The notes: generated by a model not told the origin, from the sequence alone. A DNA stretch of 64,000 bases from JASHPR01 sp963739645 (GCA_963739645.1 CAVUBM010000101.1:1-64000), one strand, 5' to 3'. Positions 34,033 through 45,491 are shown, counted from the stretch's first letter. Numbers and translations: made by a program.

Positions 34033-34926
34033 GTGCGGCGCGCCGCCACCCTCGTCGCCTTCGCCACCGCGGTGCTGGTCACGGCGTCGGCCTGCGGCGG
34101 CAGCAACCCGGCGTCGCAGCCCAGTCCCAGGTCCACCGCCAGCCCCAGAACCACCTACTACGTCTCGCTCGGTGACTCGCTCTCCCGGGGGGTTCAGCCC
34201 AACGCGGCCGGAACCAGCCGTCCCACCCAGCAGGGCTACCCCAACCAGCTCTACGCCACGCTGCGCCGCACCCAGCCCGGCCTCCGGCTGGTCAAGCTCG
34301 GCTGCGGCGGCGAGACCACCACCACGATGATCAACGGCGGGATCTGCTCCTACCCGGCCGGCTCGCAGCTGGCCACGGCCATCGGCTTCCTGCGCACGCA
34401 CCGCGGCCAGATCTCGCTGATCACGATCGACATCGGCGCCAACGACTCCGGCTCCTGCCTGTCCCGCCCGTCGGTCAGAGCGGTCGCCTCCTGCGTGGCC
34501 AAGAGCATCCCCGACACGGTCCGCAACCTGACGAAGATCATGTCGCGGCTCCGCACGGCCGCCGGCCCCAGCGTGCGCATCATCGGGATGACCTATTACG
34601 TGCCCTCGCTCGCGCAGTGGCGCGACGGCCTGATGGGCCAGGCGCTCGCCCGGTTCAGCGAGGAGCTCGTCACCGGCTACAACAAGGTGCTCACCGGCAT
34701 CTACAAGGCGTACGGCGCCCGGGTCGCCGACGTGTTCACCGCGTTCCACAGCGAAGACTTCGGCGGCCGCGTGACGCTGCCCCAGATCGGCAAGGTTCCC
34801 CGCAACGTGGCCGCGATCTGCACCTGGACCTGGGAGTGCGCGTCCGCCCCGCGCGGGCCGAACATCCACGCCAACCCGGCTGGCTACGGCGTCATCGCCC
34901 GGACTTTCCTGCTGGCCGACCGCTGA
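34033..34926 (+). CDS. Secreted SGNH/GDSL-family hydrolase, likely lipoprotein
   Basis: 297 residues from GTG 34033 (GGAGG, four-base spacing). Signal peptide MRRAATLVAFATAVLVTASAC ends at a lipobox-like ASAC. SGNH blocks: YYVSLGDSLSRG (nucleophile Ser, block I), VKLGCGGETTTTM (block II, Gly), TIDIGANDSGSC (block III, Asn) and NIHANPAGYGV (block V, His). Esterase or lipase on the cell surface; Cys pairs suggest disulfides. Substrate unknown. The gene starts about 150 bases from the Ser-triplet gene, divergently. Confidence 0.88.
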   Translation: MRRAATLVAFATAVLVTASACGGSNPASQPSPRSTASPRTTYYVSLGDSLSRGVQPNAAGTSRPTQQGYPNQLYATLRRTQPGLRLVKLGCGGETTTTMINGGICSYPAGSQLATAIGFLRTHRGQISLITIDIGANDSGSCLSRPSVRAVASCVAKSIPDTVRNLTKIMSRLRTAAGPSVRIIGMTYYVPSLAQWRDGLMGQALARFSEELVTGYNKVLTGIYKAYGARVADVFTAFHSEDFGGRVTLPQIGKVPRNVAAICTWTWECASAPRGPNIHANPAGYGVIARTFLLADR

Positions 34927-35017
34927 AACCCCGAACTTCAACAGCCAGTACGCAACGTCCGCCCGCTGATCCTCGCCCACGGGAATGGAGCCGCGCCGGG
35001 CCGCACCCGGCTCGTGC

Positions 35018-36808
<1,791 letters not shown>

Positions 36809-36824
36809 CGGCGCCCAGCGGCCT

Positions 36825-37754
36825 TCACCGCGGCTCCGTGGCGACCACCGCGGCGCCCGGGGCCGGGCCCTTGACCCGCATCACGGACCGGCAGACCCCG
36901 ACGCCGGTCAGCGCCACGGCGAGCTCCCGCGCCTGCGCCGCGTTCGCGGCGAGGAAGGCACAGGTGGGGCCGGACCCGGAGATGATGCCGCCCAGTGCCC
37001 CGTGCTCGGCGCCCGCGTTCAGGGTGCGGCGCAGGTCCGGGCGCAGCGACACGGCCGCGGGCTGCAGGTCGTTGCTGAGGAGCGGGCCGACCTCGGCCGG
37101 GTCACCCGTTCGCAGCGCGGCCATCAGCTCCGTGCTCAGCCCAGGGCCGTCGCCGTCGGTGGCTGCGTGCGCCGAGCGGAGCCGGTCGCAGGCGGCATAG
37201 ACCTCAGGCGTGGACAGCCCGCCGGAGGCGAACGCCAGCACCCAGTGGTAGGTCCCCGCCGCGAGCGCCGCGGTGAGCTGCTCCCCCCGGCCCTGGCCGA
37301 CGGCGGTCCCGCCGAGCAACGCGAACGGCACGTCGCTGCCCACCTTCGCCGCCACCTCGCGCAGCTCGGCCGGGGTGAGACCCGCACGCCAGAGCTCGTT
37401 GCAGGCGACCAGGGTGGCGGCGGCGTCCGCGCTGCCGCCGGCCAGGCCGGCCGCGACCGGGATTCGCTTGCGAATCTCGATCTGCACCGCGGGCCTGCCC
37501 CGGCGGCGGAGCCCGACCGTGGCCAGGGCCCGGGCCGCGCGGACCGCGAGATTCGCCCGCCCGGCCGGAACGCCCGCCACGTCATCCCCGGTCACCAGCA
37601 CCCTGGTCCGCTCGGCGGGCCGCACGGTCACCTCGTCGTACAGCGACACGGCATGGAACACGGTCACCAGATCGTGGTAACCGTCCGCGCGCGGCGGGCC
37701 CACGGACAGCTGCAGATTCACCTTCGCGGGAACCCGGACGGTCACTGGTGTCAC
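36825..37754 (-). CDS. ispE: 4-diphosphocytidyl-2-C-methyl-D-erythritol kinase
   Basis: 309 residues, GHMP kinase of the MEP isoprenoid pathway. VRVPAKVNLQLSVGPPRADG (substrate-binding block), YHDLVTVFHAVSLYD, the ATP loop IPVAAGLAGGSADAAATLVA, KVGSDVPFALLGGTAVGQGR and the late ISGSGPTCAFLAANAAQARE are all in place. Between rsmA and the ABC-F gene, the classic actinobacterial ksgA-ispE order. Confidence 0.96.
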   Translation of the reverse strand: MTPVTVRVPAKVNLQLSVGPPRADGYHDLVTVFHAVSLYDEVTVRPAERTRVLVTGDDVAGVPAGRANLAVRAARALATVGLRRRGRPAVQIEIRKRIPVAAGLAGGSADAAATLVACNELWRAGLTPAELREVAAKVGSDVPFALLGGTAVGQGRGEQLTAALAAGTYHWVLAFASGGLSTPEVYAACDRLRSAHAATDGDGPGLSTELMAALRTGDPAEVGPLLSNDLQPAAVSLRPDLRRTLNAGAEHGALGGIISGSGPTCAFLAANAAQARELAVALTGVGVCRSVMRVKGPAPGAAVVATEPR

Positions 37755-37807
37755 GATCTGTTGATCGTACGCGGTCCCGCCCGGCCGCGCCGAGCCTGAT
37801 GGCGTGA

Positions 37808-38713
37808 CTAGCGGTGTTCCCGGCCGGCCGCGGCGATCCGGGCGAACTCGGCCACGCCCAGGGACTCGCCGCGCAGCGACGGATCGACGGCGGCCTCCCG
37901 CAGTACCTGCTCGGCCGCGGCCGGGGACCCCGCCCAGGGCGCCAGCGCCGCCCTGAGGGTCTTGCGCCGCTGCGCGAACGCGGCGTCCACCACGGCGAAG
38001 ACCTCCTCGCGGCTGGGGCCGCGGTCCGCCCCGCCGCCGCAGTCCGGCGGATCCCGCCGGGTGAACGCCACCAGCCCGGAGTCGACCCGCGGTACCGGCC
38101 AGAACACCGTCCGCGGCACCGATCCCGCCCTCCGCACGTCAGCGAACCAGGCGAGCTTGACCGACGGCACGCCGTAGGTCCGGCTGCCGGGCGGGGCGCT
38201 CATCCGGTCGGCGACTTCGGCCTGCACCATGACCAGGCCTCGGCGCAGCGACGGCAGCGTGGCCAGCAGGTTCAGCACGACCGGGACCGCCACGTTGTAC
38301 GGCAGGTTGGCCACCAGCGCGGTAGGCGGATCCCCGGGCAGGTCCCGTACCCGCGCCGCGTCGGCGGTCACCACCTCGAGCCGCCCGGCCAGGCCGGGAG
38401 CGCGTTCCGCCACCGTGCGCGGCAGCTCGGCCGCGAGCGCGGGATCGACCTCGACCGCGACCACCCGGGCGGCCGCGGCCAGCAGCGGCAGCGTGAGCGA
38501 GCCGAAACCGGGCCCGACCTCGAGCACGACGTCGTCCGGACTCAGGCCGGCCAGGACCACGATCCGTCGGACGGTGCCCGCGTCGGTCACGAAGTTCTGG
38601 CCGAGCCGCTTGGACGGCCGGATTCCGAGGCGGTCCGCGAGCCGGCGGATGTCGGCAGGCCCGAGCAGCCGGGGCGGCGCGCCCGGCCCGTCCCCACCCG
38701 CCACGTCCTCCAC
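37808..38713 (-). CDS. rsmA: 16S rRNA (A1518/A1519-N6)-dimethyltransferase
   Basis: About 301 residues. GPADIRRLADRLGIRPSKRL and GQNFVTDAGTVRRIV open the enzyme. VLEVGPGFGSLTLPLLAAAA is the SAM site, VVAVEVDPALAAEL motif II, and ALVANLPYNVAVPVVLNLLA holds the catalytic NLPY. A C-terminal helical domain binds rRNA. The start is uncertain: GTG 38713 or 38704. The frame remains open further upstream through a long hairpin that is clearly not coding. Confidence 0.92.
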   Translation of the reverse strand: MEDVAGGDGPGAPPRLLGPADIRRLADRLGIRPSKRLGQNFVTDAGTVRRIVVLAGLSPDDVVLEVGPGFGSLTLPLLAAAARVVAVEVDPALAAELPRTVAERAPGLAGRLEVVTADAARVRDLPGDPPTALVANLPYNVAVPVVLNLLATLPSLRRGLVMVQAEVADRMSAPPGSRTYGVPSVKLAWFADVRRAGSVPRTVFWPVPRVDSGLVAFTRRDPPDCGGGADRGPSREEVFAVVDAAFAQRRKTLRAALAPWAGSPAAAEQVLREAAVDPSLRGESLGVAEFARIAAAGREHR

Positions 38714-38756
38714 CGCAGCAACGCTAGCGCCCGCGAGCCGAAACGGCCGCTCCGTG

Positions 38757-38798
38757 GATGTACCGGAAGGGTCGCTCCAACGACCCTTCCGGTACATC
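38757..38798 (-). terminator. Long perfect hairpin between the LCMT-like gene and rsmA
   Basis: GATGTACCGGAAGGGTCG (38757-38774), loop CTCCAA, then its exact complement (38781-38798). It starts 10 bases after the stop of the upstream gene on the same strand. No T-tract. Likely a terminator insulating rsmA-ispE. Confidence 0.65.
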
Positions 38799-38807
38799 GA
38801 CGAGGGC

Positions 38808-39635
38808 TCAGCGTGCGGGGCGGGCGGTGACCAGCAGGGAGCGGCCGGGCTCGGCGCCGGTGCCGACGTCTGCGGCGTCGCGGGCCTGGTCCTCCTGCCA
38901 GCCGGACTCACGCAGCAGCCGCAGGTGCACGGCGGGCGGCAGGATCGTGAGCCACGGCTCGGTCGCGCCGGTCCGGCGCCGGGCGTTGGCCACGGCGGCG
39001 ACCTGGGCGGAGTCCAGGTGCTCGCCGTGGACGGCCAGGCTGGCGGCCAGGACGCTCCCGGCGGCGGCCCGGGAACGCAGACCGGTGAGCAGGCGGGCGC
39101 AGGTGGGCCGATCCAGGTAGACGAGCAGCCCCTCGCACAGGAACAGCGTGCGCTGGCCGGCGTCGTGCCCGCAGGCCCCCAGGACGGCGGCCACGTCGCC
39201 GTGGCGGAAGTCCGCCGGGGCCAGGACCGGCGCGCCGGCGCCCGCCTTGATCGCCCGCAGCCGGCGCGCCTTGTCGGCCTGCGTGGCTGGGTGGTCGAGC
39301 TCGAAGAACCGGACTCCTGGCGAGCGGAACCGCAGCGCGCGGTCGTCGTAGCCGGCGCCGAGGATCACGACCTGGCTGATCCCCGCGGAGACCGCGTCGA
39401 GCACGCACTCATCGAAGAACCGGGTCCGCGCGGCCAGGCTGGGCCCGAACCCTGTGTCCGGGGCGGCAGGCATCCCCCGGCAGAGCCGGCGCTGGGCCCG
39501 GGGATCTCCGCCGGGCGTGTGCGGCCGGTCCAGCCCGGCCCGGGTCACCGCCACCACCTGGCTGGTCCGCGACGGTCCCCCGCCCAGGCGGGGGACCCGG
39601 CGTGGTCCGGCCAGTCGCCGCAGCACGGAAAACAT
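38808..39635 (-). CDS. Leucine-carboxyl-methyltransferase-like SAM-dependent methyltransferase
   Basis: About 275 residues from ATG 39635 (MFSVLRRLAGPRRVP). PF04072-type fold: DTGFGPSLAARTRFFDECVL, DAVSAGISQVVILGAGYDDR (the GAGYDxR SAM motif), RFFELDHPATQADKARRL (ELDxPxTQxxK), and TLFLCEGLLVYLDRPTCARL (EGLxxYL). Members methylate carboxyl or hydroxyl groups on small molecules in actinomycete secondary metabolism; the acceptor is unknown. A perfect palindrome overlaps its start codon, and a divergent MarR gene lies 105 bases away. No ribosome site is visible, so the mRNA may be leaderless. Confidence 0.8.
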   Translation of the reverse strand: MFSVLRRLAGPRRVPRLGGGPSRTSQVVAVTRAGLDRPHTPGGDPRAQRRLCRGMPAAPDTGFGPSLAARTRFFDECVLDAVSAGISQVVILGAGYDDRALRFRSPGVRFFELDHPATQADKARRLRAIKAGAGAPVLAPADFRHGDVAAVLGACGHDAGQRTLFLCEGLLVYLDRPTCARLLTGLRSRAAAGSVLAASLAVHGEHLDSAQVAAVANARRRTGATEPWLTILPPAVHLRLLRESGWQEDQARDAADVGTGAEPGRSLLVTARPAR

Positions 39636-39648
39636 AAGCTGTAGCTTA
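39635..39648. promoter_or_regulatory. Palindrome abutting the LCMT-like start codon
   Basis: TAAGCTGTAGCTTA, perfect 6-bp arms around GT, sharing the first base of the ATG on the minus strand. Confidence 0.5.
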
Positions 39649-39718
39649 CTATCGACTCGCAGAGGCAACGAGCTTGTCCCCTGCTGGGTGCTGCCTCGCA
39701 GTGCCACCTGAGCCATTA

Positions 39719-39736
39719 AGTACGTGCTAGCGTACT
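39719..39736. promoter_or_regulatory. Inverted repeat before the second MarR gene
   Basis: AGTACG-TGCTAG-CGTACT, perfect 6-bp arms, ending four bases before ATG 39741. A probable autoregulatory site, different in sequence from the tam operators. Confidence 0.5.
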
Positions 39737-39740
39737 ATCC

Positions 39741-40247
39741 ATGGCCGACGAGGACCTGCTGCAGGCGGCCATGATCGTGCGCCGCGGCACCACCCGGCTG
39801 GCCCGGCGGCTGCGGATGGAGCGGCAGCGCGCCGAGGGGACCCTGCTAGAGCTGGCCATCCTGGCCCACCTGAGCCGGCGCGGGCCGATGACGCCCGGCG
39901 AGCTGGCCGCGGCCGAGCGGCTGCAGCCGCAGTCCCTGACCCGGGCCCTGGCCCGGCTGGAGCGCGACGGCCTGGCCAGCCGCGAGCCCGATCACGGGGA
40001 CCGGCGGCGCTCGGTGCTGGCTATGACCGAGGCCGGCCGGGCGGTGCTCGCCCGGGACATGCAGCAGCGGGACGCCTGGCTGGCGGCCGCGATGGAGCAG
40101 CAGCTCACCCGGGCCGAGCGGGAGTTGCTGCGGCTGGCCGCGGAGCTGATGGACCGGCTGGCCGAGACAGACGAGGCCGGCCAGGTTCCGGGCGCGCTGG
40201 GCCTACCAGGGGCCGAACACGCGCTCGCCGGTGGCGCTGACCGCTGA
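39741..40247 (+). CDS. MarR-family regulator
   Basis: 168 residues. LLELAILAHLSRRGPMTPGE, LAAAERLQPQSLTRALARLE (recognition helix) and RDGLASREPDHGDRRRSVLA (wing with D-x-R-R) form the winged helix, with dimer helices at both ends. Divergent from the LCMT-like methyltransferase, with palindromes in the shared region, so it probably regulates that gene and itself. Its last 45 bases overlap the convergent tatD end. Confidence 0.88.
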   Translation: MADEDLLQAAMIVRRGTTRLARRLRMERQRAEGTLLELAILAHLSRRGPMTPGELAAAERLQPQSLTRALARLERDGLASREPDHGDRRRSVLAMTEAGRAVLARDMQQRDAWLAAAMEQQLTRAERELLRLAAELMDRLAETDEAGQVPGALGLPGAEHALAGGADR

Positions 40248-41045
40248 GCACAGCTCGGCCACGTCCACCTGTTTCACCTCGGCCAGCGCGCGCAGCGTGT
40301 GCGCGACCATCGCGGGCGCGTTGGGCTTGCCCCGCTGCGGCACCGGGGTGAGGAACGGTGCGTCGGTCTCGGCCAGGATCAGCCCGAGCGGGGCGGCCGC
40401 CGCCGCGTCCCTGAGCGGCTGGGCGCTGCTGAACGTGACGTTGCCCGCGAAGCTCATCAGGTACCCGGACTCCGCGCACCGCTTGGCCATGGCCGCGTCA
40501 CCGGAGAAGCAATGGAAGATCACCTGGTCCGGCGGGCCGTCGGCCTCCAGGATCCGCAGCACATCCTCGTGCGCGTCGCGGTCGTGGATCATCAGCGGCT
40601 TGCCGGACCGCTTGGCGATCTCGATATGCGCCCGGAACCACTCCCGCTGCGTCTCGGGCGGCGCCCAATCGCGGTAGTAGTCGAGCCCGGTCTCGCCGAT
40701 CGCCCGGACCTGGGGCAACTCGGCCAGGGCGGCAATCCCGGCCAGCACCGCGTCGCGTTCCGCGGCGGACCCGGCCGCCTTCGCGGTGTCGTTCGGGTGG
40801 ATCGCCACCGCCGCGTACACGTCGCGGTGCTGATCCGCGCATCCGGCCGCCCAGCGCGAGGTGGGCAGGTCCACGCCGATGGTCACCACCCGGGTGATCC
40901 CGGCCGCGCGGGCGTCGGCCAGGATCTCGGGCACCGGCCGCTCGATCAGGTCGAGGTGGGTGTGGCTGTCGAAGCACTCCGCTGGCAGCGGCTCGGGCGG
41001 CGGCGGCAGGGCTGTGCTGGCCCGGGGGGACGACCCCGCGGTCAC
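40203..41045 (-). CDS. tatD: TatD-family metal-dependent DNase
   Basis: 280 residues from GTG 41045, overlapping the metG stop as GTGA. TIM-barrel hydrolase: CFDSHTHLDLIERPVPE (HxH metal site), VYAAVAIHPNDTAKA, RAIGETGLDYYRDW (bridging Glu), PLMIHDRDAHEDVL (His), VIFHCFSGDAAMAKRCAESG (His) and LILAETDAPFLTPVPQRGKP (ETDAP Asp). Nuclease acting in DNA repair or degradation. Coupled to metG, the usual actinobacterial arrangement. Confidence 0.95.
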   Translation of the reverse strand: MTAGSSPRASTALPPPPEPLPAECFDSHTHLDLIERPVPEILADARAAGITRVVTIGVDLPTSRWAAGCADQHRDVYAAVAIHPNDTAKAAGSAAERDAVLAGIAALAELPQVRAIGETGLDYYRDWAPPETQREWFRAHIEIAKRSGKPLMIHDRDAHEDVLRILEADGPPDQVIFHCFSGDAAMAKRCAESGYLMSFAGNVTFSSAQPLRDAAAAAPLGLILAETDAPFLTPVPQRGKPNAPAMVAHTLRALAEVKQVDVAELCSAVSATGERVFGPW

Positions 41046-42838
41046 CCCTGCTCCAGCCGGGCCAGCTCCTCGTCGGCCACGCCGGGGTCGAGCTTGGTGA
41101 ACAGCGGCACGGGCGGCGCCAGCGGCGTGCCGGGGCGGATCGGGGTGGACTCCCACCGCGCCGCGCCGTCGTAGCTGCCGGTGATCACCGGGTACCCGGG
41201 GCCGCCGTCCTCGCTGACCTCCTCGATCCGCGGCGTCCCCGACCAGCTGCCGGATCCGCCGAACATCTCGTAGACCAGCTGCGACGAGCCGGGCAGGAAC
41301 GGGGTGAGCAGCGTGTTGCCGTCGTTCACGAGCTGGAGCGTCACGTGGCAGACGGTCTGCATCCGCTCCGGGTCGGACTCGCGCAGCTTCCACGGCGCCT
41401 GCTCGGAGAAGTACTTGTTAGCCTCGGCGAGCGTGCGCATGGTCTCGGTGACCGCGTTCTTGAACCGCGACCGGGAGAGCGCGTCGCCCACGGTGGCGAA
41501 CGCGTCCTGTGAGCGCTGGAGGATCTGCCGGTCGGCATCGGTCAGCGCTCCCGGCTCCGGGATCGTGCCGATGTTGCGGGCCGCGAACGACACGCTGCGG
41601 TTCACCAGGTTGCCCCAGTTGGCCAGCAGCTCGTCGTTGTTGCGCCGGATGAACTCGGTCCAGGTGAAGTCGGTGTCCTGGGTCTCCGGCCCGGCCACGG
41701 CCAGGTAGTACCGGAGCGCGTCGACGTCGTAGCGCTCCAGGAAGTCGCGCACGTAGATGACCACCGAGCGGGACGAGGAGAACTTGCGGCCCTCCATCGT
41801 GAGGTACTCGCTGGCCACCACGTCGGTGGGCAGGTTGAGCGCGCCGAGCGAGCCCGGCGTGCCGCCCTTGCTGCCCCTGCCGCTGTAGCCGAGCAGCATG
41901 GCGGGCCAGATCTCGGCGTGGAAGACGATGTTGTCCTTGCCCATGAAGTAGTACGACTCGGCGTCCGGCGACTGCCACCAGGCCCGCCAGGCGTCGGGAT
42001 CACCCGACCGGCGGGCCCACTCGATCGAGGCCGACAGGTACCCGATCACCGCGTCGAACCAGACGTAGATCCGCTTGTCCGGGCGGTCCCGCCAGCCGTC
42101 CAGCGGCACCGGGACCCCCCAGTCGAGGTCCCGCGTCACCGCCCGCGGCTTGAGGTCGTCGAGCAGGTTCAGCGAGAACTTGAGCACGTTGGGCCGCCAC
42201 TGCCCGCTCTTGCTCTGCAGCCAGGTCCCCAGCGCCTCGGCGAACGCGGGCAGGTCGAGGAAGAAGTGCTCGGTCTCCACGAAGACCGGCTTCTCCCCGT
42301 TGATCTTCGAACGGGGGTCGATCAGGTCGGCGGGATCGAGCTGGTTGCCGCAGTTGTCGCACTGGTCCCCGCGGGCGTTCGGGAACCCGCAGATCGGGCA
42401 CGTTCCCTCGATGTACCGGTCGGGGAGGGTCCGGCCGGTCGACGGCGAGATCGCGCCCATGGTCGTGCGCTCGAAGATGTAGCCGTTGTCGTAGAGGCCC
42501 TTGAAGATCTCCTGGGTGACCGCGTAGTGGTTCCGGGTGGTGGTCCGGGTGAACAGGTCGTAGGACATGTTCAGGCCGAGCAGATCCTCGGCGATCACGC
42601 GGTTGTAGCGGTCGGCCAGCTCCCGGGCGGTGACGCCGGCGGCATCCGCCTGGACCTGGATCGGCGTACCGTGCTCGTCGGTGCCGCTGACCATCAGCAC
42701 CTGGTTGCCCGCCATCCGCTGGTACCGGCTGAACATGTCGGCGGGCAGCCCGAACCCGGATACGTGGCCGATGTGACGGGGCCCGTTGGCGTACGGCCAG
42801 GCGGGCGCGGCCAGGATGTGACGGCTCGTTGCGGACAT
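41042..42838 (-). CDS. metG: Methionyl-tRNA synthetase
   Basis: 598 residues from ATG 42838; an in-frame GTG is two codons upstream. Charges tRNA-Met. Class I motifs: AAPAWPYANGPRHIGHVSGF (HIGH box) and GRKFSSSRSVVIY (KMSKS-type loop, in the KFSSS form). Zinc-binding CPICG and CDNCG knuckles near residues 140-160. WFDAVIGYLSASIEW and the anticodon domain with FPSEQAPWKL-like segments are present. No C-terminal EMAPII domain. Intact over 1.8 kb. Confidence 0.97.
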   Translation of the reverse strand: MSATSRHILAAPAWPYANGPRHIGHVSGFGLPADMFSRYQRMAGNQVLMVSGTDEHGTPIQVQADAAGVTARELADRYNRVIAEDLLGLNMSYDLFTRTTTRNHYAVTQEIFKGLYDNGYIFERTTMGAISPSTGRTLPDRYIEGTCPICGFPNARGDQCDNCGNQLDPADLIDPRSKINGEKPVFVETEHFFLDLPAFAEALGTWLQSKSGQWRPNVLKFSLNLLDDLKPRAVTRDLDWGVPVPLDGWRDRPDKRIYVWFDAVIGYLSASIEWARRSGDPDAWRAWWQSPDAESYYFMGKDNIVFHAEIWPAMLLGYSGRGSKGGTPGSLGALNLPTDVVASEYLTMEGRKFSSSRSVVIYVRDFLERYDVDALRYYLAVAGPETQDTDFTWTEFIRRNNDELLANWGNLVNRSVSFAARNIGTIPEPGALTDADRQILQRSQDAFATVGDALSRSRFKNAVTETMRTLAEANKYFSEQAPWKLRESDPERMQTVCHVTLQLVNDGNTLLTPFLPGSSQLVYEMFGGSGSWSGTPRIEEVSEDGGPGYPVITGSYDGAARWESTPIRPGTPLAPPVPLFTKLDPGVADEELARLEQG

Positions 42839-42853
42839 CCCCACAGCCTAGGG

Positions 42854-43737
42854 CTACCCGGTGGTGGCTCTGTGCCGGACCACCGAGTCGTACACGTCCC
42901 GCTTGCGCAGGCCGAACTCCCGGGCCACGGCGGCGATCGCGTCCTTGCGGGCGCAGCCGGCCCGCTCCCGCGCGGCCACCTCGGCGGCGGCCTCCTCCAG
43001 CCCGTTCGTCGGGGCCCGGCGCGGCCCCGACACCCGCGACCACGATGGTGATCTCGCCCAGCGGCCCGGCCGCGGCCCACTCGGCCAGCTCGGCCAGGGT
43101 GCCGCGCCTGACCTCCTCGTGCGTCTTGGTCAGCTCGCGGCACACCACCGCGGACCGCGCACCGCCCAGCGCCTCGGCCAGGGCGGCCAGGGTGACGGCG
43201 AGCCTGCGCGGCGATTCGAAGAAGATCAGTCGTCCGCGGCTCGGCGGCGAGCTCGGCGAACCGGCGGGCCCGCAGCGCCGCCCGGCGCGGCGGGAACCCC
43301 TCGAAGCAGAACCGGTCGCTCGGCAGGCCCGAGACGGCCAGGGCCGCGGTCACGGCGGACGGGCCGGGCAGCACGCTGACCCGGATCCCGGCCGCCGCCG
43401 CGGCGGCGACCAGCCGGTAGCCGGGGTCGCTGATGGCAGGCGTGCCCGCGTCGGTGATCAGCAGGACGTCGCGGCCGGCCTCAAGCTCGTCCAGCAGCCC
43501 GGGGGCCCGGGCCGTTTCCACGCTCTCGTAGTACGAGACCACGCGGCCGGTCACCCGCACGCCGAGATCCGAGGCCAGCCGGCGCAGCCGGCGGGTGTCC
43601 TCGGCGGCCACGACCGGCGCCTCGCCGAGCGCGGCGGCGAGCCGGGGCGAGGCGTCCTGCGGCCTGCCGATCGGCGCGGCCGCGAGCGTGAGCGTCCCGC
43701 GCCCGTCCCCACCTTCGGGTTTACTGGAGCCGTCCAT
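42854..43737 (-). CDS. rsmI: 16S rRNA (C1402-2'-O)-methyltransferase (two frameshifts)
   Basis: About 294 codons. Start MDGSSKPEGGDGRG, then LTLAAAPIGRPQDASPRLAA, VVAAEDTRRLRRLASDLGV, VLLITDAGTPAISDPGYRLV (the GTPxxSDPG motif of RsmI), VSVLPGPSAVTAALAVSGLP and FCFEGFPPRRAALRARRF. An extra base near 43230 then moves the frame to LIFFESPRR, with VVCRELTKTHEEVRRGTLAE later in the same frame. A second shift near 43020 leads to the C-terminal KRDVYDSVVRHRATTG and TAG at 42854. Acts on the ribosomal decoding centre. All conserved blocks survive, so sequence error is likely. Divergent from the mannosyltransferase gene with only 44 bases between. Confidence 0.88.
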
Positions 43738-43781
43738 ATCGCCGCCCACGCTAGTGCCCGGCACCCATACGATTGCAGTCG

Positions 43782-45342
43782 ATGACGGCATCTGAGACCG
43801 AGTCTGTGACGGCGGAGCCGCCCAGCCGCGCCGCTGGTCTCCGGGACCGTCTGGTCCCCCCGTTTCCCGGCCACGCGATCTGGGGGTGGGCCGGGCCGCT
43901 CCTGGTCACCGCGTTCGGCGGGTTCCTGCGCTTCGACCGGCTGAGCGTGCCCCACGCCGTGGTGTTCGACGAGACCTACTACGTCGGCGACGCGTACGGG
44001 ATCCTGCGCCACGGCGCGGAGATCAACCACGTCAAGAACGCCAACGCGCTGCTCGCCGCGGGCAAGACCAACATCCTGAGCACCGGCGGCGAGCTCGCCG
44101 TGCACCCGCCGCTGGGCAAGATCTTCATCGCCGCCGGGGAGTGGCTGTTCGGCCTGACCCCGTTCGGGTGGCGGTTCGCGGTGGCCGTGGTCGGCTCGCT
44201 GGCGATCCTGATGACGGCCAGGATTACCCGCCGGATGACCAGGTCCACCATGCTCGGCTGCGTGGCCGGGCTGCTGCTGGCCCTGGACGGGCTGGAGTTC
44301 GTGCTCAGCCGCACCGCGATCCTCGACATCTTCGTGATGTTCTGGATCCTGGCCGCGTTCGGCTGCCTGGTGATCGACAGGGACCGGTCGCGGGCCCGGA
44401 TCGCGGACGCGGCGGCCAGCGGGCTCACGGACAGCGCGGGCCCGAGGCTCGGCATCCGCTGGTGGCGCGTGGCGGCCGGGCTCTGCATCGGCCTGGCCTG
44501 CGCGTCGAAGTGGAACGGGATCTGGTACCTGCCGGTGTTCGCGGTCATGACCGCGGCATGGGACCTGGGAGCGCGGCGTGCCGCGGGGTTCACCGCCCCC
44601 GGGCAGGGCGCGCTGTCCGGCGTGAAATGGCTGCCGGTGTCGTTCGGGCTGGTGCCCGCCGCGGCCTACCTGGCCTCCTGGAGCGGCTGGTTCGCCTCGC
44701 CGTACGGCTACGACCGCAACTGGGCCGCGCTGCACGGCAACCACGTGCCGGTCTGGTCGGCGCTGGACTCGCTGTACCAGTACCAGCGGTACGACCTGCA
44801 GTTCTCCGTGGGCCTGACCGAGCAGCACCCGTACCGGTCGGCGCCGTGGACCTGGCCGTTCCTGAGCAGGCCGGTCTCGTTCTTCTACACCACCCCGCCG
44901 GGCTGCGGGGTCAAGAACTGCTCGCAGGAGGTCCTGGCCATCGGCACCCCGCTGATCTGGTGGGCCTTTCTGCCCGGCGCTGCTCGTCTGCCTGGTGTGG
45001 TGGCTGGTCCGCCGGGACTGGCGGGCCGGCGCGGTGCTCGCGGGCGTCGCCGCCGGGTGGCTGCCGTGGTTCTGGTTCGCGGCGCACGATAACCGGACCG
45101 AGTTCCTCTTCTACGCGGTGGTGTTCGACCCGTTCGTCGTCATCGCCATCACGCTGTGCATCGGCTTGATCATCGGCCCGGCCCGGGCCGCGCCCGCGCG
45201 GCGGGCCACGGGCGCCGCCCTCACCGGCGCCTACCTGCTCGCGGTCCTGTGGAACTTCTACTACATGTATCCGGTGATGGCCGCCAAGATCGTCCCGTAC
45301 ACCACCTGGTTCTCGCGCATGTGGTACCACGGCTGGATTTGA
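43782..45342 (+). CDS. pmt: Dolichyl/polyprenyl-phosphate-mannose--protein mannosyltransferase (one frameshift)
   Basis: About 520 residues, GT39. Transfers mannose from polyprenyl-phosphomannose to Ser/Thr of secreted proteins. The first extracytoplasmic loop has FDRLSVPHAVVFDETYYVGD, the catalytic Asp-Glu, followed by AVHPPLGKIFIAAGEWLFG, FVLSRTAILDIFVMFWI and ACASKWNGIWYLPVFA, all typical of actinobacterial PMT. About ten membrane helices. The frame breaks near 44970 (WWAF then ALLVCLVWWLVRRDWRAG) and ends FSRMWYHGWI. The rsmI/pmt divergent pair is common in actinomycetes. Confidence 0.93.
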
Positions 45343-45371
45343 GGCGCGCCCGGGCTGGCCTGGACCCGGCC

Positions 45372-45397
45372 GGAAACCTGAGCGTTGACTGAGAGTT
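45372..45397 (+). promoter_or_regulatory. Possible SigR-type promoter before the ECF sigma gene
   Basis: GGAAA, 18 bases, GTT: close to the SigR consensus GGAAT-N18-GTT, about 95 bases upstream of the start. An overlapping TTGACT could instead be a housekeeping -35. Confidence 0.35.
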
Positions 45398-45491
45398 CCC
45401 GATGCGTAACCGCAATGTTGCACAGATCACGCATCGTTATGGCAATCACATGCGTCTATAAGGTGACGGGCAATCAACGAGCGGAGCAACG

